Shown here piece by piece: positions 47,833 through 60,239 of a DNA stretch of 64,000 bases. The notes under the pieces were generated by a model, which saw only the letters and a list, made by a program, of their open reading frames with translations, had not been told where the DNA came from and ran no database searches. Made by a program: the position numbers and the translations under genes. The first letter of the stretch is position 1. Each line of letters opens with the position of its first letter. The stretch is from NCBI RefSeq assembly GCF_963678975.1, contig NC_089276.1:4117098-4181097 (forward strand). Direction: 5' to 3'. This DNA is from Dysidea avara. Taxonomy: Eukaryota; Porifera; Demospongiae; Dictyoceratida; Dysideidae.

Positions 47833-49484
47833 TCAGCGGCCAGAGAAGTTATCATATAACTCAAACCGAGTCATATACTCCAGCAGGGTTTTATGAATAA
47901 ATTCGTATTGCTCCTGTAATGTAGAACAGAGTAAATCAGACAATAGTAATCACTAATGGATACTTACAAGGGTTTGAACCATTCCTGCTCGTTGGATGCG
48001 GATGGTTTTGATGGTGTGGAACACATCTACCATCTGCTCTGTCTTGAAGCGCTCAAGGCTAGCAGCTAAGGCACAGAAAGTTCCTGAACGGCCGATACCA
48101 TCACTACACATGAAAAAGCATCAATAAAATAAGAGTTAAAATTTTCATCTGTTTCTTACTTGCAGTGGACGGTGATAGGACCATTTCCAGTTTTACGCTG
48201 CACACGTTCCATCGCTTCAAGCAAATCAATGACTGAGGCAGGATTGTTAGGGCAAGATGCCAGTGGCCACTGCTGGAAGTGGAACTGGGTGATGGTTCTT
48301 GTGTCTGAAGGCTATAACAAAACAATATGCCAATTAAGCGAATAAATCTTATGCATCAAGCAAAACAAACACATCACCAAAAACATTTACCGTACACTTG
48401 TACATGCTGCAGCTCTTCTCACAAAGCTTACATGTATGTGAATAATACATTCACCCCAAATATATGCTTGAGCAATTCTCTACTGATCACATATTTCCGT
48501 ATAAAGATAAACGTATGCCACATCAGCAAACAATTTATTTACGTCATTATTATTGCAGGTGGAACGGATGCCATTTTTGTCAGCAATAAACCTCAAAACC
48601 AAGTATGAGGTCTTGTCCATTAGTGACACCAACACAAAGGGAACTCCTACATGGAAAAACAACTTACGTTGCTGGTTACTGAAATTCTGATGGTCCGTTT
48701 AATGTACTCTTGTCGTGGGACGTCCTCGCTAATTGTCTCAATGGTGCATACACCAAAAGTCAGTGTCATACCAAGGTCAGGCCAGTATTGGCAACACATC
48801 TCCTAATATGGAATAGCCAAAATTACTCAGTGAAACTTTTTGTAATAACACATACTCTTCCGTTCTCCTGTAGTTCTGTTAACATTATGATAGCATAAGA
48901 TTTGTGCTCCCAGATCATACGCCAGAAATCGCTGATGGTCTCTTTCATGGGACCTTGTGTGCAGATGAAAGCATTTCGGTGACGGTAACCCTAATAAAAC
49001 AAATTTTAATCACATGTAAAGACACAGCTGAGTTACTGCTTACATCTAGGAAGCAAGCATTGATGTAATCTGGTTGGTCATGATCAGTGGATAACACCAC
49101 CCTGTCAGCATCAGCTACACAAAGAATGGAAGCATAGCACCATATGCACTGTATGTAAGAGAGTCTGTACTCACAAGGTAAAAGATTGGGGAAACGATTC
49201 TTGCGCATGTTGTCTGGTAGTCGAGCAACACTACAATCAAAACTATCCTCAGGTGGACAAGACTTTTTCAAGTTCTACACAAAACATGTTGTGGTCAACT
49301 ACTGTTAATATTAACTTTTTGTATATACCTCAAACTGAGTCTCAAACCCTGTCTTGTTTGTTTTAGGATTAATCTTTGCTAACTCTGACACTTTCTCTTT
49401 AGCATCTTTCACTGGAGCAGCAATGGATGTGTCTCCACACATTATGGCCTCCAGTATAGCATCATGAAGAAATCCATATTGTGC
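47833..49484 (-). CDS. Gene 1 PTP domain D2
   Basis: Exons 49484-49329, 49274-49175, 49114-49044, 48990-48856, 48802-48668, 48311-48160, 48103-47968 and 47913-47833 (TGA). [10 protein letters not shown] has Phe for Tyr in KNRY, and the usual Tyr after LP is Ser. The WPD site reads QQWPLAS. The P-loop HCNDGIGRSG keeps Cys (48164-48162) and Arg. As in most RPTPs, D2 is probably inactive and regulatory. The C-terminus is [17 protein letters not shown] then ELYDNFSGR. Confidence 0.9.
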
Positions 49485-52400
49485 CTAAGATTGCAACAAA
49501 TTAGTACAAAGATGCAGTGTCACTAGATAATATCTTAAAAGCTAACCTGGGTCTGCACCATATAATTTCTGCAGTGGCGAAGTTGGCGGACATTGTTGAA
49601 TATGTCAAGTGTTCCTTCATGCTTAATCCTCTGTAGTTGAGTATCAATAGTAATGAAGGTACCAGTCCTACCGACACCAGCACTACAGTGGACCACCATA
49701 GGACCATGTGACCTGCGATTATGGAATTTATCAATTCTCTGCTGGTAAGCAAGCAAGGCTGTTCCATATTTTGGGACACCATGATCTGGCCACACAGTGA
49801 AATGGAATTGTCGTACTTCCCTCATCTCGGTATTAGCATCTCCTGATTTTGCAATCTGTATGTGTACATTGAATACAAATGCATGAGAATCTTAGAGCTG
49901 AATTTAGCGTACCGGTTGAAGGCTGAATATCCTGATGCTGTATTCAGCTAAGTTCTCAACATCACGTAGTGTAACTTGGAAGTTGCCATACATGGCAGAG
50001 CCATAAGATGGCCAATACTGATGGCATTTGACCTAAAAGAAATTATGTTAATTGTAACTATATCAACTTAAGTACACAACACAATCACTGTACTGCAAGT
50101 AGAACAATTATAATAATAAACATGTAGGTGTTCTAAAATGTTATTGTAGGGATCTAATAAAACAGCACTTCCAACAAGGCTTTCATCTGCACTTGAGTCA
50201 TAACACTGCACATCAAACCTCTACTTAGCTTCTTAACAATGTGATGGATTTGGGTAAATTATATATGGTGGAAAATGAGAACCATGTGATCCCTACTATT
50301 TAGTGTTGCACCGATATACATTTTTTCACATTTACCCATATCGATTATTCGCCTATTCCTGTAACCAATATGCTGATATTTACCAATATTCTTCAATTCT
50401 TCAGAACAAGCAGAAAATCACCAAAAGTTTATGTGTATAAACTGCATTTGTAATGATAATGTAATCAATGTAATTAATTGCGTGGGAGACCGACTTTTAC
50501 AATGTTTTCTATAGTTTTCCACTAACCCCTTTCATGGAAAAAGGAAGCCAAGTAGTTATGTGTTTCTAGTGGGACTCCAGACCCTTTGTGAAGAGTGATC
50601 AACTAAGTGCGTGCGGCAGACAAATATACACAGCCTACTATATAGCCTTGCAGCCATACTTGTGCAAACAAACAAGCCAAAACAGTTACAGCAAACCACT
50701 TACTGCTACATTCACCACCTTCTTTACTTTCACCTGTTCATTGCCGTCATTAACGATTGATTGTGGGTTTCGGTTAATCGGCAAATTATTTCTGCTTTGT
50801 AGCCTCCCTTACAAAAGCTTTATGTTGTTGCAGGCCTAATACAGGCATCTATGTGCTGCTTTTTGAAATGTAAACTGCCTGGTACAGGCAGTAAGATGGT
50901 TACAGGCCTGCTAAAGCTGTTATTCTAATATGACTATGGGCCCATATGGATCACCTAAATGTGCCACAAGCCTGTAGTAAACACTTACACATTTAATAAA
51001 ATAGGTTACAAGCCTGTAACAGTCTTTTTCTCTCATGAACACAAATGTCAGTCCTGTGTGACTATCCAATATCATGAATCTCCTATAATAAGTAATATAA
51101 TTGTATGTTAGCAGGCCTGTAACATGTGTGTATTGTAAACTGGTAATGAGTCTGTGAAGTCAAGAACTGTGGCAGGCCTGTGGAAAATGGGTTCAGGTCC
51201 GATACAGGCCTGTTGCATCTCAATCCCACAATGAAACATAACACTTGTCTGTAACGTTATAAATACAAATTGAAACCCTTATTAAATAGGAAGCTGGGGT
51301 AGTGCATGAGTCAGCATGGTGTATGTGTTAACTGTATACTGTACAGGGATATTGGAAACATGCTAAGTGGGCCATTAGTGACACTATAATATGGTAACCA
51401 GTGTAAACAATAGTCACCATAGCAACCAGAGTACATGTATATACCAGTCCTGTAAGAAATTATTTTGCAGGATGGATTTATCATGCATCTAACAATGCAG
51501 TCCTGTTACATGCCTGACAAATACCATAATATTATTGTGACAGTATGTGATTTGTCTTGCTGCAGGCCTGTCTGACAATACTGTCACAGGCTTACTTCAC
51601 TCCTAAATATTAGCAGGTGGGCTTTTCACAAACCTGTGACTGGCATGTATTCTCATTATAAGTACCTCTGCTTTATAGGCCTGTGCCAGGCCATTTACAG
51701 TAATGTTTTATTATAAGGGCGATACCGATACTTGTAAAATTAGCTAATATCAGCTGTTACCAATAATTCAACTGATTATTGGTGCAACACTACTACTATT
51801 ATGTACTTAACAATAGTTGATTTTGATATACCCTGTCATCTTCTTTCAAGTTGGTCAACATTACAATTGTGGTTGACTCATTCTCCCAAACCATCCGCCA
51901 GAAATCTCCATAACTTGATGGAATTGGTCCTTGGGTAGCAATATAAGCATTTTTCTGATTGTAACCCTAAACAAAATAATAGCAAAGTTAATTTCAAACA
52001 CACTAAAACTCTACCACTGTACACACTTACCGGTATGACTGAGGCATTCACATAGTCACTTCCAGACATATTGTCCAGTATACTTAGTATTAACCTGCTA
52101 TGGTCATCTATATAAATTACAATGGTGTTAAAGAAGTACTATATATTGCTTGTGTAACATACATGGAATTATGTTGATGTAACGGTTCTTGTTTTTATTG
52201 GCAATTACTTTAGCATTGTACTGAGTGAACTCCCATTCAGCCATATCCAGTGATTCATACTCCATCTTGAAGCCTTCCTCCATGTCAGAACGAAGCAATG
52301 CCATGTGCTGAGCAAAGTCATCTCTTTTGATCACTTTGTGATCGGGATCAGCTACAAACACAATCACACAAATATTTTATAAAGGCACAGTGTAATAAAG

Positions 52401-55400
52401 ATAGCTGGTAAGATTTTTAACAAGTGATAATACTTAGTAGAAAGAGTTTTGATCTACAATATTGTGAAAAGTTAGTTAAGGCGAGTTTGACATCTCTAAT
52501 GTTACTGCATGACTTACAAAGTTGGATACTTATCGTACACATTAGCCAAATATTGAGTGCATACGCTTACGATAAACTGATACAGGTTGTATGACAGTCA
52601 CTGATATCATTTGCTGGCTAGTACTAATACTGTTAGTAGCGGTCACCGTATACTCTCCCTGATCACTAGGTTCAGTGTGCATTATATAGAGTGATCCATC
52701 AGACATCAATGGGTGGTTAACTGGAGCTCCATCCTTGGTCCACTCTATCTCAGGAGTGGGATTACCAGTGGTCTCAATAAACAATGTGGTGGGTTGGTTA
52801 ACTGATGTGATAACTTCAACAGTTGGGGTGGTGATCACAGGTGCTACAGAGCAAAGTAAAACTTTATATAACACTGTCACCATTTAACGGGAAAATTATT
52901 TGGTTTTGTTAATCCACTCACTAAATTCTAAGTAATGACTTGACAGCATAAAACGACAGTTTTGATTTTTATCATGCAAAATCTATACCGTAAAGTCGGA
53001 TTGTTAAGCGCATGCGCATATAAGGGAGAAAACTTTTTGTAAAAATCATACTATCTGTTAGACGCATACGCCTAATAAATAATTGTGGTGAGTATAACAC
53101 GGAATCACCACGTTGTGAGTAGTTAATAGTCACCACGCCAGTGTGTAAGAATATTTGACTCCACTTCTGGGTGAAATCCTTCGTGATAAACAAGATTATC
53201 ACTATCCAGATGGCTGATTTGCTGTATACATGGCGAAGCAAGACCTCAAGGGAGACGTAAGCGCTTGAAGAGACATTCATTTTTCAGTACTCTCAGCTTT
53301 TCTTGATGTTTCTTGCTTTGTGTAGCTTTATTGTCGCATTTGCCCATGTGTGCTTATCATTCATGGTTAATTAAAAGAAATGTATATGCGCTTAACAAAT
53401 AATACGCGCTTAACAGATGCATGAGCTTAACAACTCGACTCTACAGTATACAATCAAGCTTATAACTCTACTAAACAAAAACTGTGCTGTCACCATGGAG
53501 TGTGTGTGTTCATTATACTAACCAGTGTTACGAGCTACTGGAGATGTTGGTGATCTCTGCTTTTGCATTTCAATAGACTCAGAATTTTCAAGTTGAGTCG
53601 CACTGGTTTTTTTGCCACGTCGACGGGTACTACAGAAAGCAGATTGCATCTCCAGTTATATTTTAAAGCTGACAAAACAATGAAGATAAAATGATGTAGT
53701 TTGACAAACTCAAGGAGAAGTGCACATTAATACACAAGGACAGCACACTCACATTATAGCTAACACAATCAGAATTATCAGTACAATTAATAGGATAACA
53801 GCTACAGCAGCAATTGCTCCAATGACTGCACCAGCACCACTACTATCACTAGAACTTGATCTTGATATGGTGAACAATGGAGACGTTTCACTGTTGGTTG
53901 ACAATCTCTGGAAAATCAGTGTACACAATATCAGTTGACTACAATACATAACACAACATACCGGCCCAATAGTGTAAGCACGCACAAAATAACGATACAA
54001 TCCAACAGGTAATGGTACATTTTTGTATGTTACTCCTTCAAACATAGTTGTCCTGTTAGAACTCAACTGGTATGGATTAACAGGATTATATTGATCAGGT
54101 AATAAGACTGCTGCAACATAGTGTTGTCCAGGACCATTGTATGGTCTCAGTTGATCATCTCTAATAGAATCAGGTACTTGATTATCAGTTACAGTGGCAT
54201 TGATAACCACAATGAAGTAGTGACTGGAGAACAGAACAAACACATTTAAACATAACCACAATACAACACTAGCATTATTCACCTTATTGGTCCATCCCTT
54301 CCACTAAATTGAGGAATCTCTACATCGATTGGACCACTTTCTGTGGACCCAATACTTCTTGAATATTTAGCTTCACTATCAATGATACTTTCTTGTATAG
54401 GCTCTGTATGTACATAGTAAACACAATTATAGAAATACATTTAACATGCCTTTCAGAGGTAGCTACTCTCTTGCCAGTCAAGCTTATGTTAATCATTGTG
54501 TGGAAATAATAATAAGAGTTTAACATTGAAAATAATAGCTGGCATATAAATGGGTTGCATAACATTTTTCAAGGTCCACCGAAATGGTAAAATACACTTT
54601 GGTTATCATCAATCCTTGCTACTAGTGGGATAGGTTGGTACACATGATTTAGTCAGATTTTGTTTTGCTTAGTAGGAATAATACATAAAAGTATATTGTG
54701 GCTAGTCAATTGTATTGCATCATATCACATCAAAAATGCATGAGGTGCCATAAAGTGACAGAAGTGTCCATGTACAGCTAGATTCAATTAAGTTTCGTGT
54801 CATATCTAACATAATGACTTGAAACACGATAAGAACTAGTACTGGAGCCAGTTACAAGCCTACGGGAGATAATCAATTTATGCTGGTCTTGTGGTGAAGA
54901 ATGCCTGTAAAAAGGGACTGTAAATCAGCAGTACAGCAGTCGAAGCAAGTCCAAGTTCATTTCTTGGTTACTTTTGCATACACTTAAGGGTCCAATATAG
55001 CAGATGGAAACGTGAAGAAAACAATTGCGATGGCACTACTGGCAAGATAGTGTCTCAGGAAAGTGTAACAGTGATACCATTGTTTGTTTCATGGTACTGC
55101 TAACCCAGCTTTGTAAACAAACTGAACTAATTTTACTTCAGAGAAGTGTAATGAAGCATGAGCTAGATAACAGAGAAGTAATACAATGCAATTTGAGGAA
55201 TGAGCAAAAATGGCTGGTTTTTACTCAGTGGGTCATATTTTAGTGGACCTTTAATCTACAGAGGTAACTAAGCACGAATAGCTGCTACAGCTTATTATCA
55301 GAAAGGCTGCAGGTTCGAGGCTTCCCAGGTCCAGTCATGGATTTTTTCTCCTTTCTCCACCTTTTTAAACACAATTTCTGTAACAACTTTAAAACAGGCT

Positions 55401-58301
55401 GTAGGACCAGGTGTCCTACAGACCTTCAGTACTTGTGCTGTAAAGCCTTAATAAGTAAAATAAATCAGAAAGTAGGAGAAACAATTATGTTAACCAGTGG
55501 AGAAAGATGCACTTTTGGCAATAAAATTTGAAGTAGTATTGTTCCAGTTCTCAGTACTGGAACTAAAATAATTCCAATTCTAGCCCTTTTTATTCCAGTT
55601 CTAGAACTGGAACTGGAACTGGAACTATAACTATAATTTTGCTTCCTCAAAACTGGAACTAGAACTAGAACTACAAAGAAATTTTATCAAGTACTGGAAC
55701 TAAGTATAGGTTAGGAACCTAGACCGAGGCTCTTCGTGGCTTCTAAAACACGAAGAGCCGAGGGCGTGGTTCCTAACCGACTTAGAAAATGCGGGCGCTA
55801 TATATATCGCTATGTAGGTGGAACCATTGTGGGATTGAGTTATATGTTGTTTCAAAATCGTCACCGTGTTAAAACAAGTCATGCGACCATGGCCAGTAGA
55901 GAAGATTGAACGTGTTTTCAAATTAAAGCTTGTATCTAGCTACATTATCACTGCTTCTGTTAGCTGGTGGATCAGACAAAGAGTGATAGCTACTGTGACA
56001 ATAAAGTTAAAGCCAGCACTACCAAGGGTTTAAAGTAAGTGGTAACATTGTTGTCAATGGTTAATAATACTTGGTCTGGTGCTAGGCCTTCTGTGACTAA
56101 GCCAGTATATACACAATTTCACACCTACATAACTTTTTTTTATAAGAAACAAATAAACATTCTACAAGAAAGCTTACCTATTTAGTTCCGTAAATAGGGA
56201 GTCCGTATTAAACAGGCTTGAAACACTGACAGGCATTAAATAGAACTCCATTATATTTCTGGAATTCTCTGTTTATGATAGCAAACGTACCTACAATGTT
56301 ATAGTCTAGCTCCCATAATCGAATTGGTGTAGGTGTGCTTATAAAAGGAATGGAGCAGGTCAAGCTCCGTTGGTCTATGGGCTATTAGCCTGTATATGCT
56401 TTGCAGAACAAGCATAGCAAATCAATGATCGAAAGTGAGATTTGCAATACTGAGGTCTATCTGCTAGCAGGTAGTTAGAGACCTGCTAGAACCATTTTAG
56501 AAACCTACTAACAGGTTTCTTCATGGTTTTTAAAGACCTCATTATCTGCCAAAGATCAAAGCATACTATGCATAGCATTTTCTAATACTGGAACTGGAAT
56601 TGGTCATAACCATACAGTTTTGCCAATAAGATTTTATGCTCTTTACAAGACCAGAATTTTATCTGCTGACAGAAACACACAATGTAGTATATAACTTCAT
56701 ATAAACTGTATGTATTACAACCATGTACGTATTACAACCATGTACGTATGCATGTGCTAAATACTGCTTGAAACAACTGATTGGCTACAATATTAGAAGA
56801 GAATGCGAAATACTGGCTCAGTCACATGTTATGTCTGGTTCAATGTTTGATAATTACATATAGCTACAGGTATTTTAGTACCACCCTATAGAGTGTTAGG
56901 GTTATAGTTGTTAGTGTAATAATGCTGATAACTATATACAGTATTAGCTATATATATGAAACAATTAAACCTGGCAAGACTAGCATATTAGCTTATATAA
57001 CTTAATAGTGAGTCTCCATATTTCATTATGGGCTTTTGGTAATACTCAAGTTAAAATAAGTGTTGTTCTAGAATATGAAGAATAATTCTAAATGTCATGG
57101 TTACTGAACTGGAACTAGAACTGTAATTTTAAAGATTATGGTTCCAAAACTGGAACTAGAACTGTAATTTTAAAGATTATGGTTCCAAAACTGGAACTAG
57201 AACTGTAATAACTAGGAACAACACTAATTTCAAGTGTTTTTTTTTTCCCTCTGAAACAGACAAAACGAGACCACCAATAAGTATTAGCCACACAGAGGTG
57301 ACAACTACAGCAAAACAGATCCTCAGCACATCTCACATTGTACGTCACTAGATAGTGTAATAGGCATAAGCCTGAGTAAACTTGAGACTTTAAACCAGAG
57401 TTCTGATTGTAGTCATGATGGAAAAAGAATCTAGCTCACAAATATCTAACATAACCATAGCATATGTGTAACAAAATTGCAACAGGATGCTAACATTCAT
57501 AACTTACTCCCAATATCAGTCATAATGGATATTTCATCAGAAAGAGGTCCTTCTCCTACTGCAGTAGAAGATGACACATCAATAACATATATAGTATATG
57601 GGTCCAGGTTGGATATAGTATATGAACATGATAATGTGTTGATGTCACAGTCAGAGGGTTCAACTCGTTGATCACTTCCATTTCTATATATCTAAATGAG
57701 ATAAGTTACAACATCATCCTACTGATGTAATGTTCTTACTGTAAAGTGATTGATAATTCCATTAGGAAATTGAGGAAATTTCCAGTCAACTTCAATCTCA
57801 TGTATTCCAGTAGTGGTATTCCTTACTTCTTGTGGTGGATCACTAGGTACTAACCAGTCATCATTGAAACATACTTTATTAGCTATATAAAAATAATCTT
57901 ACCAGCCTCAGCAGTGTTCCCTGTACACATTGGGGTAGGTATAGATGCATCAATGAAGACATTATTAAATGTGAACACACTAACAACAGTGAAGCAATAT
58001 TGTGAGTATGGACATAAAGTGGCATCAGTCACATAAGGACAAGGTGTGCTGTATGTATAACTGGTAGCATTTGGATCAAGCATGACACTTTGACTGTCAG
58101 AATCTGGTATATCAACAATTCTCTTCTTCCTTGATCTTAACATTGGTTCTAGCACTGTACGATTGGTAGTGACATTGTAACCAGAAAAGAACTCTTTATT
58201 ATCATTTGTTAGAACAGGTTTAGTCCAACTAAGCGTAAAAGGTCCAAATGGATTTTCTTCTGGTATAGGCATCAGATCATCCACAACTGGAGGTATGGGC
58301 T
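47833..58301 (-). CDS. Gene 1: receptor-type tyrosine phosphatase (5' part outside window)
   Basis: Twenty-one exons sum to 3407 nt: 2 nt of a split codon, then 1134 codons plus stop, all phases compatible. Order by residue of the visible part: FN3 1-133, FN3 134-231, membrane-proximal RPTP region 232-358, TM about 382-409, basic stop-transfer TRRRGKK, cytosolic Ig 446-536, PTP D1 537-813, PTP D2 814-1134. D1 has all catalytic motifs ([19 protein letters not shown]); D2 has WPL and HCNDGIGRSG. The first visible exon starts in phase 1 inside an ectodomain, so signal peptide and further domains lie beyond 64000. Known role of the family: dephosphorylation of phosphotyrosine downstream of adhesion. 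The ligand is unknown. A hAT element lies in the D1 intron. Confidence 0.9.
49547..52351 (-). CDS. Gene 1 PTP domain D1 (active-type)
   Basis: Exons 52351-52163, 52107-52031, 51966-51832, 50032-49913 and 49855-49547. Seen: [76 protein letters not shown] (Cys 49687-49685) and MVQTQ. All residues needed for catalysis are present, so an active tyrosine phosphatase is expected. The 51832-50032 intron carries a 1.5-kb hAT element. Confidence 0.93.
50301..51792. mobile_element. Non-autonomous hAT element, 1492 bp
   Basis: Ends TAGTGTTGCACCGATA and TAGTGTTGCACCAATA (right end complemented) are flanked by perfect 8-bp duplications CTACTATT (50293-50300, 51793-51800). It has no transposase. The interior from about 50830 to 51700 is a loose array of ACAGGCCTGT-like palindromes. 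It lies inside the gene 1 D1 intron. Confidence 0.92.
52571..52843 (-). CDS. Gene 1 cytosolic Ig-like domain exon
   Basis: 273 nt, phase 1-1, located between TM and D1. Seen: [24 protein letters not shown] (core Trp), [10 protein letters not shown] and [11 protein letters not shown]. Both disulphide cysteines are absent; Val takes the F-strand position. It is the clear homologue of gene 2 exon 16481-16209, with the same length, phase and position. Confidence 0.88.
53523..53907 (-). CDS. Gene 1 transmembrane and juxtamembrane exons
   Basis: Exons 53907-53753 and 53629-53523. A Ser-rich stem ([10 protein letters not shown]) is followed by [20 protein letters not shown] then IVLAI, with a basic stop-transfer TRRRGKK. 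The cytosolic tail contains [10 protein letters not shown], a possible proline-directed phosphorylation site. Confidence 0.92.
53962..54403 (-). CDS. Gene 1 membrane-proximal RPTP ectodomain
   Basis: Exons 54403-54283 and 54223-53962. [40 protein letters not shown] and [13 protein letters not shown] match the conserved membrane-proximal FN3-like segment of LAR/type-R RPTPs, where GPI-x-x-Y-x-I-V-V and Y-R-x-F-V-R-A are typical. Confidence 0.85.
55195..55250. repeat. Interspersed repeat end motif
   Basis: TGAGCAAAAATGGCTGGTTTTTACTCAGTGGGTCATA-type segment, diverged from 46400-46450 and 3860-3895. Confidence 0.5.
55258..55485 (+). mobile_element. tRNA-derived SINE
   Basis: A B-box-like GGTTCGAGG (55312-55320) lies in a tRNA-like head. 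The tail half, beginning CAGGCTGTAGGACCAGG with CTACAGACCTTCAG and TTAATAAGTAAAATAAAT, is shared with 635-712. Confidence 0.65.
55534..57226. mobile_element. Non-autonomous hAT element, 1693 bp
   Basis: Ends TAGTATTGTTCC and TAGTGTTGTTCC (right end complemented) are flanked by ATTTGAAG (55526-55533) and ATTTCAAG (57227-57234), 7 of 8 identical. Subterminal regions are rich in GGAACT/AGTTCC repeats, including a 41-42-bp tandem near 57105-57205. A hairpin CGAGGCTCTTCGTG / CACGAAGAGCCGAG lies near 55723-55760. No transposase is present. Confidence 0.85.
57508..57849 (-). CDS. Gene 1 FN3 domain (two exons)
   Basis: Exons 57849-57740 and 57691-57508, split in phase 0. [36 protein letters not shown] and [20 protein letters not shown] are a textbook FN3 with core Trp and Tyr. 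Confidence 0.9.
57903..58301 (-). CDS. Gene 1 FN3-like domain with furin-type site
   Basis: 399-nt exon, phase 1-1. [11 protein letters not shown] (core Trp), FSGYNVTTN and [14 protein letters not shown] are FN3-like, though the exon is longer than a plain FN3. An RSRKKR run (58137-58120) fits a proprotein convertase site. LAR-family RPTPs are known to be cleaved at such basic sites, but here it lies within the domain, so cleavage is inference. Confidence 0.82.
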
Positions 58302-58424
58302 CTGTGTGAAGTGTTAACATATTATAGCAATTAATTTTACTATACATTATATTACAGACACTACAGTGAAACACTATACAATTTGCCCTATCAAGTAAAA
58401 CCTGATTACTGGGTCTTACTTATA

Positions 58425-58628
58425 CAGTGGATCTTCAATTATCTGATCACCTTTGCAGTAATGAAAGTGCTCAAAAATTTTTTTCCTCAGATAACTGAAG
58501 CCCGTTGATCAATATACAGAACTCCATTCAATACTATATTTACTTTAATATACTGTAACTGAACAGTCTTCGGTATTTGGATAATTGAGGTGTTAGGTAC
58601 ACATGGTTCAGGTAATTGAGATGTACTG
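58425..58628. mobile_element. TA-flanked MITE, 204 bp
   Basis: Ends CAGTGGATCTTCAATTATCT and CAGTACATCTCAATTACCT (right end complemented), with TA on each side. Tc1/mariner or pogo type, non-coding. Confidence 0.85.
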
Positions 58629-59404
58629 TACTAGGGTCTAGCATGAATTCCATGTAACTAAAAGTTTCGGTGGTGATGACCATTATAAAAGTGAGGTAAG
58701 TCGGTCAGTGATGGCATATTCCTTGAGTATGATAAAACTACATAATTCTCCATACCATAAAACTCCTAAGCAACAAAACATTTTCAATTTTTTCAATAGC
58801 AGTTCCTTAAAGGAGAAATGAGTCTGCACCATGAAGCAGTTTAAATAACCATAACAAATCATGCTACATCTAGTGAGTATGTGTACCATTGAAATGATGG
58901 TCAATCCTTGTACAATGGAATTGTCAAGCTAGCTAATAATGCCCCCAAAAACTGTCTAACATTGCAGTACATTATAGCAGGAACTTCATTTTATATAATA
59001 TCACTGCTGCAGTCTGCTCAGTTGTGGTACATGAACAATAGTTGTCGTGTAGTGTTAATTACTCCTCAGCTGCTTGTTTATTCCAATTACAATGGTAGAG
59101 ATCATCGCTGGTTATCATAAATCATAAAAGTGGGTTCATAGTAGAGATTGCCCATCATTTGTACTATATTTTGAATCTCTTTTTAAAATTTAATATTAGC
59201 TAGTTGCTGAATGTTGCATGTATAAAGTGATCTCTAAATGCACTTGGTACATCATGTATGGTTGTTTTCACATTATAACTCATTGTTAATTAAACAGATT
59301 TCCATTACATTACTGAAGGTTTCTACCTTGATAATTACCTGACACATGCATGAAAACTAGTTTGCATAAGTGGTTTAGCCAGTAGGCGTGACAACAAATC
59401 ATAG

Positions 59405-59610
59405 TGAAGTCAATTGCTCTATTAGAGTATCTTGATCATGTGACTCACATGCTTGGCATGTAGCCTAGCTCTTTATTAAATGAAATGTAGTACTCTGATA
59501 GAGGACACATTTTTTCTTGGCAATTCTCTAATAGAGTGCACTTTTTTTCCTTTACAATGCACATAGAATGTTCTAGAAAAATCTATTCTATGTATGAAAT
59601 TATATTCCGG
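59405..59610. repeat. Fragment of the CTCTATTAGAG repeat family
   Basis: GCTCTATTAGAGTATC at 59412 and CTCTAATAGAGTGCACT at 59526, with ACATAGAATGTTCTAGAA nearby, match parts of 30330-30400 in inverse orientation. Confidence 0.6.
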
Positions 59611-60239
59611 TGCAGTAAACTAGAACTACCACTTAAAATAAGACAAACTTTGAAGGAGCATATCTCAATAACCACTGGACCAATTTAGCTCACATTTGGA
59701 ACAGAAGATGTTCCACCTTGAGGAATTTTTTGCAGAAAAAAAAAAGGGCTATTTCCATTTAGCCATTACAATTAAAGGCATGAAGAAAATAGTGGTTCCT
59801 GTAAAATACACTTGTCTGTTGCATGTCTGAACGTATTGGCTTTACTTGGCCACAAGACACACTATCATGTGTTCTGATCAAGTAGAAAGGAAACAGTAAG
59901 CATATTTTAGACAAAACTGCAATTGCCATTGTGTTAATATTATCATGAACCATGGTAGTGGTTCATAATAGAGATCGCTTGTTTTTCAAAAATTTTTCAC
60001 TCACCTAAAGACCACCTTAGAAAGCATCCCCAACCACGAAAGAGTTAATCTGTGAGAAGTATAGGTTCACTAATGAATATGAAGTCTAAAGAAACCACTA
60101 AAAATACTTAAAAACAACAACAACAACAACATATGCCATCATTTTCCACAGGTCTACAAGAAATTCTGTGAACTTTTTGGAGACAAAAACTATATAATTT
60201 TTGTCTTTTTTTTGTTTAAATTCATGACATTCGGCATGG

